Assembly: GCA_913776825.1 (NCBI GenBank) | Contig: CAJYPV010000018.1 | Span: forward strand, 124,001 to 188,000 | Source of the DNA: Burkholderiaceae bacterium | GTDB taxonomy: Bacteria; Pseudomonadota; Gammaproteobacteria; Burkholderiales; Burkholderiaceae_C | Direction: 5' to 3' | Length of the DNA: 64,000 nt | Shown: positions 18,552 to 26,809 of the stretch, one piece after another | Numbering within the stretch: the stretch's first letter is position 1 | How the letters are laid out: every line of letters begins with the position of its first letter | Translations under genes and position numbers: made by a program | The notes under the pieces: model-generated | Seen by the model: the letters and a program-made list of their open reading frames with translations, nothing else | Told to the model about the DNA's origin: nothing | Databases searched by the model: none

Positions 18552-19709
18552 ATGGCGCCGATCCGACCCGCGACCTCCGCGCCGGTGACCGCCAACCGGT
18601 CCCGCCATCGCGCGTGGCGAGTCGTGCTGATCGCCTCGCTGTCAGCCGTGCTGTCCGCCGCCGTGTGGGCCTACGTGCGGGTGGACGACGTGGTGGAGGC
18701 GGCGCCACCACCCCTGCTGACCGATGCGACCGATGCGTCCGGCGCGACCGATGCCGCCTCGGGACTGAGCCCGGCGGCCCCCGTCCAAGCGATCCCGGGG
18801 CTCTCGTCGACCGTTCCCTCTCCGGCGAGCCCATCCCCCAGCTTCATCCCGATGGCGCCGCCGGAAGGCCCGACGCTCAGCCGCATCCGGCAGACCGGGG
18901 TCGTGGTGATGGGTTACCGGCCGGCGTCGCTGCCGTTTTCCTATCTGGATGCGCAGCTCAAGCCTGTCGGCTACACGGTGGAGCTGTGTGATCGCGTCAT
19001 CGCGGCGCTGAAGGTCCGGCTCAAGCTGCCGGACCTGGAGGTGCGTCGGGTGGCGGTGGGCTCGGCGACGCGGCTGCCCATGGTCACCAACGGCACGTTG
19101 GACCTGGAATGCGGCATCACCACCAACACCGCCGAGCGCGCCCGCACCCAGGCGTTTTCGGTGACCATCTTCGTGGCGGAGACCAAGCTGATGACGCGCG
19201 GCGGCGAGCGGGTGCAAAGCCTGTCCGACCTGCGTGGCCGCGCGGTGGCGAGCACCATCGGCACGACCAGCATCCAGCACCTGGCCCGCATCAACGACCA
19301 GCAGCAGCTCGGCATCCGCATCGTCGCCGGCCTCGATGATCCCGATGCATTCCAACTGCTGCGCAGCGGGCGCGCGCAGGCCTTTCTGATGGACGATGTC
19401 ATCCTGCGCAGCCTGCTGGCGCAGCAAGGCGCTGCGCTGTCGGCCGACGACTATGTGATCTCCGAAAGAGCGCTGACGGTCGAGCCGTACGCGATCGGAC
19501 TGAACCGCGATGATCCGGCGTTCAAGGCCTTGGTGGACGACGTCATCACCGGCCTCTACCGCAGCGGCGAGATCGCCACCATCCACCGGCGCTGGTTCGA
19601 ATCCCCGCTGCCGCCCAGCGGCATCAACCTGAAGATGCCGATGAGCGCGGCCTTCCGGCGCGTGGTGGCGCAGCCGACCGACACGCCTGATCCTGAGCAT
19701 TACCGCTGA
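18552..19709 (+). CDS. Periplasmic amino-acid-type solute-binding protein (SBP_bac_3), membrane-anchored
   Basis: 385 residues, six bases after rarA. A single hydrophobic helix (about 24-44) is followed by an Ala/Pro/Ser-rich linker to about residue 108, then a family 3 binding domain: LSRIRQTGVVVMGYRPASLPFSYLDAQ, GYTVELCDRVIAALK, DLECGITTNTAERA, and LRGRAVASTIGTTSI. The domain resembles glutamate/aspartate-binding GltI. No ABC permease or ATPase genes are nearby, so it may feed another transporter or act as a sensor. The uncleaved-looking anchor and long linker are unusual for a free binding protein. Confidence 0.85.
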   Translation: MAPIRPATSAPVTANRSRHRAWRVVLIASLSAVLSAAVWAYVRVDDVVEAAPPPLLTDATDASGATDAASGLSPAAPVQAIPGLSSTVPSPASPSPSFIPMAPPEGPTLSRIRQTGVVVMGYRPASLPFSYLDAQLKPVGYTVELCDRVIAALKVRLKLPDLEVRRVAVGSATRLPMVTNGTLDLECGITTNTAERARTQAFSVTIFVAETKLMTRGGERVQSLSDLRGRAVASTIGTTSIQHLARINDQQQLGIRIVAGLDDPDAFQLLRSGRAQAFLMDDVILRSLLAQQGAALSADDYVISERALTVEPYAIGLNRDDPAFKALVDDVITGLYRSGEIATIHRRWFESPLPPSGINLKMPMSAAFRRVVAQPTDTPDPEHYR

Positions 19710-19764
19710 CCAGGACGGCTGAGCACGACCACTGGGCCCGATCGCTGAGCGGGCAGCGACACGG

Positions 19765-20892
19765 TCAGAGGGTTGAGTCGGTGCTTTCATTGCGCGCGCG
19801 GATGGCGGCTTCGGTTCTCGGCACCAGCGTCTCCAGACCAAACCGCTCCGCCGCCGCCTGCACCGCCGCGATCGTCGGCCGGAAGTTCTTCTCGTAAAGC
19901 CCGAACGCCATGCGCAGGTCGCCCTTGGCTTCTCTGAGGGCATCGCCCAGGGCTGCGGCGCCATCGATGGCGAGCGAGCCGCCCATGCCCGCGGCGGGGG
20001 ACGCGCAGTAGCCAGCGTCTCCGACCAGGGCCACGCGGCCTTTGCTCCAGGCCCCCATCCGGACCTGACACAACCGATCGAAATAGAAGTTGTCGGCTTG
20101 AGCGGTTTCGCGCAACAGTTCGTCGGCGCGCCATCCCATTCCGGCGAACTGCTCCGCGATCAATTGGCGTTGCTGCGCGACGTCGCGGTGGTCATAGGTG
20201 ATCGGTGCTTCCGGGGCGAAGCCGAACAGGATGTCCGTCTTGTTCCGATAGGCGTTCAGCATCAAACCTCGCCGAGGCACATTGAACATCTGAGCGGTAT
20301 CCCGATCGATCAACAGCTTGTCGACGATGGCGATGGCGAAATATTGGTCCAGCGAATGGATGAAGGACGACTCGGCCCCAAACCAGAGCTGTCTCACGCC
20401 CGAATGGATGCCGTCGCAGCCAAGCACCATGTCGACGCGGGCCGTCTTGCCGCTCTGGAACACGACCTCCATGCCGTCTCCCTCCTCGAGCGCCGCGATG
20501 CGGTCGCCGAAGGCGATGTCGCAACGCCCGCGCACCGCCTCGGCCAGGAGGCTGATCAGCACATCGCGCGGGATCTCGTAGTCATCATCCGGTGGCGGCG
20601 CGCCGTCCTCCTGAACCACCAGCGTGCGCACGGTGCGGTCGTCCTGATTCTTGAATTCAAGCCGCTTCAGGCTCATTCGATTCGCGCGGATCGCGTCAAA
20701 CAATCCCATGCGGCGAACGATGTCGATCGTGTTGCCTCGAATGTTGACGGCCGTGCCGCCTTTCCTGATGGAGGTCGCGCTCTCCACGACGCTGACCTCA
20801 TAGCCCAGCTCGCTCATCCAGTACGCGGCGCACAGGCCCGCAAAACTGGCACCGGCGATGAGCACCTTCTTCCTGGTGTTGACTGGTTGCAC
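19765..20892 (-). CDS. FAD-dependent class A monooxygenase (TetX/PHBH-like)
   Basis: Flavin hydroxylase of the p-hydroxybenzoate hydroxylase/TetX group. The GTG at 20892 is chosen because AAGGAG lies five bases upstream. Visible motifs are the FAD dinucleotide fold GASFAGLCAAYWMSELGY (GxSxxG, 14-19), the DG motif VLGCDGIHSGVR and the GD motif GRVALVGDAGYCASPAAGMG. Such enzymes oxidise aromatic or polyketide compounds, and some inactivate tetracyclines; the substrate is not clear here. It is divergent from a TetR regulator with an inverted repeat between them, so it is probably repressed by it and induced by its substrate. Confidence 0.88.
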   Translation of the reverse strand: MQPVNTRKKVLIAGASFAGLCAAYWMSELGYEVSVVESATSIRKGGTAVNIRGNTIDIVRRMGLFDAIRANRMSLKRLEFKNQDDRTVRTLVVQEDGAPPPDDDYEIPRDVLISLLAEAVRGRCDIAFGDRIAALEEGDGMEVVFQSGKTARVDMVLGCDGIHSGVRQLWFGAESSFIHSLDQYFAIAIVDKLLIDRDTAQMFNVPRRGLMLNAYRNKTDILFGFAPEAPITYDHRDVAQQRQLIAEQFAGMGWRADELLRETAQADNFYFDRLCQVRMGAWSKGRVALVGDAGYCASPAAGMGGSLAIDGAAALGDALREAKGDLRMAFGLYEKNFRPTIAAVQAAAERFGLETLVPRTEAAIRARNESTDSTL

Positions 20893-20952
20893 TCGCGCTC
20901 CTTCGTGTGTGGACCTGTGAACGGGAGGCCTCACCCCCACGCCCAAAGAAAA

Positions 20953-20997
20953 TTGACCGAGTCCATGATTTGAACATTAAATATTGGACTTGGTAAA
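20953..20997. promoter_or_regulatory. Inverted repeat, probable TetR operator overlapping divergent promoters
   Basis: Two 13-base arms, TTGACCGAGTCCA (20953-20965) and TGGACTTGGTAAA (20985-20997), match at 11 of 13 positions as an inverted repeat around an AT-rich centre. The left arm supplies a TTGACC -35 that pairs with TTAAAT (20977-20982, spacer 18) for the TetR gene. The site lies between the divergent monooxygenase and TetR genes, as expected for autoregulation and repression of the enzyme. Confidence 0.7.
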
Positions 20998-21042
20998 AGA
21001 ATTTCCAGGCGGGCAGGGCCGCTGGCGGCTACGATGCGGCTC

Positions 21043-21663
21043 ATGGCAAATCTGCGCGAGACCAAGAAGGCCGAGACACGGCAGCGAATTTCCGATGTGG
21101 CCACGGCGCTTTTCTTCGAGCGAGGCTTCGATGCCGTCACGGTCGACGAGGTGGCCGCAGCGGCCGAGGTATCGAAGATGACGGTTTTCAACTACTTCGT
21201 CCGCAAGGAAGACCTGTTGCTGGACCGTGAGGACGACCTGAAGCTGCGTCCCTTGCGTGATGCGCTGTTGCGACGGTCGGACGACCAGTCGGCGGTGGCG
21301 ATGCTCCGAGACCTCATTCCACAGTTGAACGCGGAGAAACGTCCGCTGTGTCACGTCAGCAGCATGACGATGCGCTGGTGGCGCGTGGTGGACGCCAGCC
21401 CGGCGCTGAAGTCGCGGCTTCGCGAGCTGAGGGACGAAGCCGCCGAGGAACTGGCCATGGCGCTGGGCGGTGATGCGGTCGATGGACGGGCCCGCCTTGC
21501 GGCGGCCATGATCGTGGTGACCGTGAGCACGGCACGAGAGGAAGCCTTTCGCGCGGTCAACGGCGGTGCGTCCCTCAGGCAAGCCAATCAGAAGCTGTTG
21601 GCGCTCATGGATCAGGGGCTCTGTGCGGTGGCCGGGTTGATGGCGGACGTCGCCTCTGCGTGA
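21043..21663 (+). CDS. TetR/AcrR-family transcriptional regulator
   Basis: 206 residues from the ATG at 21043; an in-frame ATG three codons earlier is also possible, but MANLRETKKAETRQRI is the usual start. The helix-turn-helix covers about 10-55 (ALFFERGFDAVTVDEVAAAA and EVSKMTVFNYFVRKEDLLLD). The ligand-binding part is helical and has no named family match. It very probably represses the divergent flavin monooxygenase through the inverted repeat at 20953-20997. Confidence 0.9.
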   Translation: MANLRETKKAETRQRISDVATALFFERGFDAVTVDEVAAAAEVSKMTVFNYFVRKEDLLLDREDDLKLRPLRDALLRRSDDQSAVAMLRDLIPQLNAEKRPLCHVSSMTMRWWRVVDASPALKSRLRELRDEAAEELAMALGGDAVDGRARLAAAMIVVTVSTAREEAFRAVNGGASLRQANQKLLALMDQGLCAVAGLMADVASA

Positions 21664-21752
21664 GACGGCGACGAGCCGGGGTCGCCGACTGGGTTCATGA
21701 AGTCGGTCGCGGGATATGACCATTCAGCGGATGCGTCGATCCGCCTGCACCG

Positions 21753-22346
21753 CTACTTCCTGGGGGCGTACAACTCGTAGGCGCCGAGATCCGCATCCTC
21801 GATGCGCAGCAGCGGTGTGGAGGACTGACTGTCGGCGGCACCGGATCCGAACTTCACCAGTTCGCTCGAGAACGCCGCAAGCGGACTGCCTGGCCGGCGC
21901 TGGCACGCGGCGTTCATGAGCATGCGCTCGCCCTTGAACACGGTCAGCCCGGCGCTGTGCGAGCAGTCGCCGCCGACGCATTCGGTCATCAGGTAGCGAT
22001 AGGACGAGCGCTCAAACCAGACCTGACTCACCCAGGCCCGCGGCGCGGCCGGCGCGACCGTGCCGCTGAAGTTCTGACCGTTCGCAGCGGTCGCGACGAA
22101 TTCGTTCTCGACGGTGCTTCCTGCGCCGTACCGATAGGCCAACATCGTGGGCGCCGCTTCCGTCGGCGACGCGCACAGCGAAGCGGTCTTCTTGCCCGTG
22201 AAGCAATTGAAGACGACCGCTTCGTCCGGCTTGCACAGCGAGCCCGCATTCGGCTCGGCGGCGACGGCCAGTGACTGGCACACGACGAGCACCGCCGCGA
22301 CGGGCATCCGCCGGATCAACAGGGTTCTGGACGGTCTGGAAGTCAT
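21753..22346 (-). CDS. Secreted cysteine-containing protein of unknown function
   Basis: 197 residues with an N-terminal signal peptide (IRRMPVAAVLVVCQSLAVAA, cleavage near VAA|EP). The mature part has cysteines at regular places: CKPDEAVVFNC, SLCASP, ECVGGDCSH and NAACQ, consistent with disulfides in the periplasm. I do not recognise the family. It is downstream of the large sensor kinase on the same strand with a gap of 76 bases, so the two may share a transcript and a signal. Confidence 0.7.
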   Translation of the reverse strand: MTSRPSRTLLIRRMPVAAVLVVCQSLAVAAEPNAGSLCKPDEAVVFNCFTGKKTASLCASPTEAAPTMLAYRYGAGSTVENEFVATAANGQNFSGTVAPAAPRAWVSQVWFERSSYRYLMTECVGGDCSHSAGLTVFKGERMLMNAACQRRPGSPLAAFSSELVKFGSGAADSQSSTPLLRIEDADLGAYELYAPRK

Positions 22347-22422
22347 CGTTTGGCGCCTCTTGTCGCGATGCTTGATGGCGTTGGCTTTGCGTCTGGCGCG
22401 CCCTGTGTGAGCGGTCAGGGCG

Positions 22423-25400
22423 TCAGGGTTGGCGCTCTTCGGTTTTCGCCCCGGACGTCTTGTCGGACTCCTGCCGGGCGCTGTGGCGACGGCGCGATGC
22501 GCGCGTCGTGGATGCGGTCACGGTGGCCGCGTCGAACTCGCCCGGATCGGTCCCATCGAACTCCCGCATCTGGCTGTCACGACCCCGCGCGGAGGCGGAG
22601 GATCGCGTCGGTCGCCCCATGCGGCGCCACTGCGTCAGCCGGCGCAGCCAGGGCGCGAACAGCCGCTTCAATCGACGCCCCAAGGCATGCAGCACCCGTC
22701 GCAGCGGCGGCCGGGCCGTGGGGGCATAGGCATCCTGGGCCAGCACGCGGATCTCGACCTCGGTGCCGCCCGTGGCGCCCGGGCGGATGCGCAGGCTGCC
22801 CTGCAGCCGCTTGGCCCGCTCGAACATGCCGCGAATGCCGTGATGGCCCGGACGACCGTCCGCGCTGATGAAGGCGGGATCCACGCCGATGCCGTCATCG
22901 ACCATCTCCAGCACCACCCGGCGGTCCTCATAACGCAGCAGCACCTGCATCGTCCGCGCCTCGGCATGGCGCACCGTGTTGCAGAGCACCTCGCGCGCGA
23001 TCATCATCAGCTCGTCATGCACGAAGGCCCGCAGCGGCCGTTCCTCGCCCTCGACCTGAAGGACGAGGACCAGCTTCCCATCGGTCAGCTCGGACAGCGA
23101 GCGCGACAGATCGGCCCCGAGCGGGCCGTGCACCGCGCGCAGATCGGAGACCCGGTCGCGGGCGGCAGTGATCAGGTTTTCTGCATTGGCCAGGGCGCGT
23201 TCCATCTTCTCATGGACCTCCGGGGCCTCGATGCGGCGCGCCACGCGGTTGAACTGCAGGACCAGGCCCTGCACCCCTTGCAGCAAGGTGTCATGCAGTT
23301 CGCGCGCGATCCGTTCCCGCTCGCGGTGGCGCTCTTCCAGGCGCAGTCGCACCTGCTGGGCGATGGCGCGGGTGCGCAGCCGGTAAGCCAGCCAGACCAG
23401 CAGCAACACCACCGCCACGCTGCCGACCGCGAAACTGCGGGTCTGCACCCAGGTCGGCGCGATGCTGAAGCGCAGACTGGCGCCGGCCGCATCCCAGACG
23501 CCATCGCCATTGGCCGCCATGACCAGGAAGCGGTAATGGCCGGGCGCCAGGTTGGCATAGGTGGCCTCGCGCTGGGCGCCGGCGTCATGCCAGCCGGCGT
23601 CGACACCCTCGAGCCGATAACGGAAGCGCGCCCGGTCCGCCGCGACCAGCGTGATGGCGGTATAGCGCAGCGTCAGGCTGGTGGTGCCTGCCGGCAGCGT
23701 GAGCGCGTCGTCGGCCAGATAGGTGCGCTCTCCGGTGCGGATGCTGAGCACCTCGGTGTGGGGCGGGCGCTCATTGCGGGGCAGGGCGGTCGGGTCCAGC
23801 CAGGCGACGCCGCGATTGGTCGCGAACCAGAGCCGACCGCGTCGATCGCGCAGCGCGGTCGGCACCGCGCCGGCCTGCAGTGCGACGCCGGGCAAGCCGT
23901 CGCGGCGATCGAACAGCCGGTAATTCATCGCCGCCGACGGCTGCTGAAAATTGGTCGCGACATCGGCCGAGGACATCTGGATCACGCCCCGCCCGCCGTT
24001 CAACCACAGGTCGCCGTCCAGGGATTCGACGATGCCGGTGACATGGCCGAAGGCGCTGTCCTGCATGTCGGTGATGGAGCGAAAGCGCTCGCCCTCCAAC
24101 AAGGCCACGCCGCTCTCGCCGGCAATCAGCAAACGGCGTTCGCCGACATGAATCGTCGCCGCACGGCCGATGGCCAGGCCATGTTCGGGCCCGTAGACCG
24201 TCGTCTGGCCGTCCCGCCAGTGGGTGACCTGATCCTCGCTGGCCAGCCAGAGCGAGCCGTCCCGAGCGCGCGCCATGGCCAGCGGCGCCGGCAGCTGCTG
24301 CAGACGCTCATCGCGCCGGATGCCGTCCGGCGTGGCGTGGTAGATGCCATCGTCGACCACCGACAGCCACAGCCCGTCTGCGCCATCCGGCGTCATCGCG
24401 ACGACCTGATTGCGCATCAGGCCGGTGGGCATCGGCAGCCGTCGCACGTCCTGGCCCTGGCGGCGGGTCAGGGCATTGGCGCTGAGCCACCAGTGGGCAC
24501 CATCGGCCGTGGTGATCGAGGTCCGCGCGGGCACGGGACCGTCCAGCGGCGTCGGGGTACGAGGTGGGTCGATGACCAGCGCTTCCCGCAGATTGGCCGC
24601 GATCACGCCATCGCCTTGCGCCAGCAGGGCATAGCCGCCGAGTGAAATCGGCGACAGGCTCTCCAGCTCATGCAGCCGCTTCTTCTGAAAGCTGGCCATG
24701 CCGTTGTTGGTGCCGACCCAGACCGTGCCTTCGCGGTCCTCCAGGATGGGCACGACCACCGCCGCCGGCAGGCCTTGTTCGCGCTCGAATTTCTCCAGCG
24801 GATCGTCGGCGGACAGGGCCCGCAGCGCCGGCACGGCTTCGGGCGCCCGCAGTCGCCACACGCCCGCACCGGCGACGGTGAGCCACAGCGAGCCGTCACG
24901 CGCGAACAGCATCTGCTTGGAGTAGCCGAACGCCGGCAGCCGTGGCGATGCGGGGACGGGCGCTGCGGGCAGGGCGGCCGAGGCGGCGCTGGGCGCGCGG
25001 GCCGCCGAAGGCGACGACGCGGCCATGGAGCCGGTCGATGAAGCGTCCCACAGCGCAGGCAGCGGCCGGGTGCCGCCCAGGGCATCGCTGAGCCACATCC
25101 GGCCCTGGCGATCCTCATTGACCACCGCATATTCGGAGACCGGCTGACCGGCGTCCTCGAAGCGCTGGGCGCCTGGTCGCAGGAACATCAGCCGGCGCGT
25201 GGTGCACACCCACAGGATGCCGCGCCGGTCGACGAACAGATAGTCCGCCGCATGGTCGGCGAAGCCCCAGCGCTCATCGACCGCCTGCCATCGACCGTCG
25301 ATGAAGCGCGCCAGACCCCCGCTGGCCGCGGCCCACAGCGTGCCGTCGCCCGTGCGCGCGAAGCGCAAGACCTGACCCGGTGGCAGGCCCTCCTTGGGGC

Positions 25401-26007
25401 CATAGAGCGTGGCACGGCCATCACGCAGCCGAGCCACGCCGCCGCCGTAGAAGCCGAGCCAGATGTCGCCGTCGGCGGTGACGTGCAAGGCATTGATGTT
25501 GGAGGAGGGCAGACGCTCGCCCTCCCGCAGCGGATAGCGGTCGAAGCGCAGGCCATCGAACCGGAACAGCCCCATCCCGGTGCCCAGCCACAGCACGCCA
25601 TCGCGTGCCTGCGCCAGGGTCCAGATGTCGGCGGGCGCGCCATCGTTGACGAGCAACGGCGTGTGGGCGTAATCGGTGATCGTGGCGGCGGCGCGCGCCG
25701 GCAGGGCGAGCAGGCTCAGGACCATCGCGAGGATTGCGGGGATGACCGTGGCGATGAGTCCGTGGCCGATCGATCGCGGGCGTTGCGGGCGGGGCGCCGC
25801 CGGTCGGGCTGTCTGCGCGGGTTCGGCTTGCTCGGCCGCCGCATGAGCGGTCTTCGTCAGCGCTGGCCTCGTCGACGCGTCAGTGACGAGGGGATGCGAC
25901 TCGGCCGCGTCGCGTCGCCCGCCAGTGGGGGGCGACATCGATCGACTCAGGAAGGGGGCGGGCGGCAGGTGCATGGGGACCGGGATCGGGCTGAAAGTAT
26001 GCCCCAT
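22423..26007 (-). CDS. Large two-component-propeller sensor histidine kinase (Reg_prop, Y_Y_Y, HisKA_3)
   Basis: About 1194 residues from the ATG at 26007; the frame is open to a TTG at 26151 and no start has a good ribosome site, so the N-terminus is uncertain. A signal/anchor helix (LIATVIPAILAMVLSLLALP) leads to a periplasmic beta-propeller built of Reg_prop repeats (WTLAQARDGVLWLGTGMGLF, ADGDIWLGFYGGGVARL and others), a Y_Y_Y domain (TSLTLRYTAITL, FRYRLEGVDAGWHDAG), one membrane helix, then a HisKA_3 dimer helix with ERIARELHDTLLQGVQGL and an HATPase domain (DDGIGVDPA, GHHGIRGMFERA). NarL/LuxR-type regulators normally pair with such kinases, but none is adjacent. A basic tail of about 100 residues after the ATPase is not part of any domain I know. 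Confidence 0.88.
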   Translation of the reverse strand: MGHTFSPIPVPMHLPPAPFLSRSMSPPTGGRRDAAESHPLVTDASTRPALTKTAHAAAEQAEPAQTARPAAPRPQRPRSIGHGLIATVIPAILAMVLSLLALPARAAATITDYAHTPLLVNDGAPADIWTLAQARDGVLWLGTGMGLFRFDGLRFDRYPLREGERLPSSNINALHVTADGDIWLGFYGGGVARLRDGRATLYGPKEGLPPGQVLRFARTGDGTLWAAASGGLARFIDGRWQAVDERWGFADHAADYLFVDRRGILWVCTTRRLMFLRPGAQRFEDAGQPVSEYAVVNEDRQGRMWLSDALGGTRPLPALWDASSTGSMAASSPSAARAPSAASAALPAAPVPASPRLPAFGYSKQMLFARDGSLWLTVAGAGVWRLRAPEAVPALRALSADDPLEKFEREQGLPAAVVVPILEDREGTVWVGTNNGMASFQKKRLHELESLSPISLGGYALLAQGDGVIAANLREALVIDPPRTPTPLDGPVPARTSITTADGAHWWLSANALTRRQGQDVRRLPMPTGLMRNQVVAMTPDGADGLWLSVVDDGIYHATPDGIRRDERLQQLPAPLAMARARDGSLWLASEDQVTHWRDGQTTVYGPEHGLAIGRAATIHVGERRLLIAGESGVALLEGERFRSITDMQDSAFGHVTGIVESLDGDLWLNGGRGVIQMSSADVATNFQQPSAAMNYRLFDRRDGLPGVALQAGAVPTALRDRRGRLWFATNRGVAWLDPTALPRNERPPHTEVLSIRTGERTYLADDALTLPAGTTSLTLRYTAITLVAADRARFRYRLEGVDAGWHDAGAQREATYANLAPGHYRFLVMAANGDGVWDAAGASLRFSIAPTWVQTRSFAVGSVAVVLLLVWLAYRLRTRAIAQQVRLRLEERHRERERIARELHDTLLQGVQGLVLQFNRVARRIEAPEVHEKMERALANAENLITAARDRVSDLRAVHGPLGADLSRSLSELTDGKLVLVLQVEGEERPLRAFVHDELMMIAREVLCNTVRHAEARTMQVLLRYEDRRVVLEMVDDGIGVDPAFISADGRPGHHGIRGMFERAKRLQGSLRIRPGATGGTEVEIRVLAQDAYAPTARPPLRRVLHALGRRLKRLFAPWLRRLTQWRRMGRPTRSSASARGRDSQMREFDGTDPGEFDAATVTASTTRASRRRHSARQESDKTSGAKTEERQP

Positions 26008-26186
26008 GGGTCGTGGCGGCGAGGCCCCCAACTGGGAGAGCGGGCCTTGGTGAGTCGGTGGGCGCCCGTCGCGGCGGGTCGTCGTCGTCGATCGAGCTGG
26101 CGCCAAGGCGGGACGGCGGCAAAGCGGGGCGTCCGGCATGGCGATTGCCAAACCAAGCCATCCATCGTTCTCACCAGGAGACAGTC

Positions 26187-26684
26187 ATGACCAATGTTCA
26201 GAATCGGGATGCGAACCTCGACCCCATCACCAAGGAACCGGGCGCCCATCCGGTCGGCACCGGCCTGGGCGCGGTCGTCGGCGGCATGGCCGCGGGCGCA
26301 GCGACGGGCACCGTGGCGGGTCCGATCGGCACGGCCGTGGGCGCGGCGGTGGGCGCTGTGGTCGGCGGACTCGCCGGCAAGGGCGTGGCGGAAGCGATCG
26401 ATCCGACGGCCGAAGCGGCCTACTGGCGCGACAACTATGCCAGCCGTCCTTATGTGGAAGGCAATGCCACCTACGACGATTACGGCCCCGCGTACGCCGT
26501 CGGCGTCGATGCCTTCAACCGTTATCCGGACCGCAACTTCGAGGACTTCGAAAGCGAGCTGCACCGCGATTGGGGCACGCAGCGCCGCAGCTCCTCGCTG
26601 GACTGGGACCGTGCCCGCCCAGCGGCCCGTGATGCGTGGGATCGGGTGAAGCGCTCGTCCGACATGCCGCCGGCCGCGCGCTGA
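26187..26684 (+). CDS. Glycine-zipper protein of unknown function
   Basis: 165 residues; the ATG at 26187 has CAGGAGA upstream. Residues about 22-68 form a glycine-zipper hairpin with repeated GxxxG/A steps (GTGLGAVVGGMAAGAATGTV and GTAVGAAVGAVVGGLAGKGV), likely inserted in or attached to a membrane. The C-terminal half is polar and acidic/aromatic (DPTAEAAYWRDNY, DFESELHRDWGTQR). Related proteins are common near stress genes in Burkholderiales, but no function is established that I can name. Divergent from the large kinase. Confidence 0.8.
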   Translation: MTNVQNRDANLDPITKEPGAHPVGTGLGAVVGGMAAGAATGTVAGPIGTAVGAAVGAVVGGLAGKGVAEAIDPTAEAAYWRDNYASRPYVEGNATYDDYGPAYAVGVDAFNRYPDRNFEDFESELHRDWGTQRRSSSLDWDRARPAARDAWDRVKRSSDMPPAAR

Positions 26685-26809
26685 GGCAGTCCGTCATGAG
26701 GCAGGCCGGCGCACCGCGCCAGCCTGCTGCTTGATCCAGGGCGAATTCGGGCCGATCCATGGATCGGCCTTTTCGTTGGTCAAACCGTTGGTCAAACGAA
26801 CGCGCAGCG

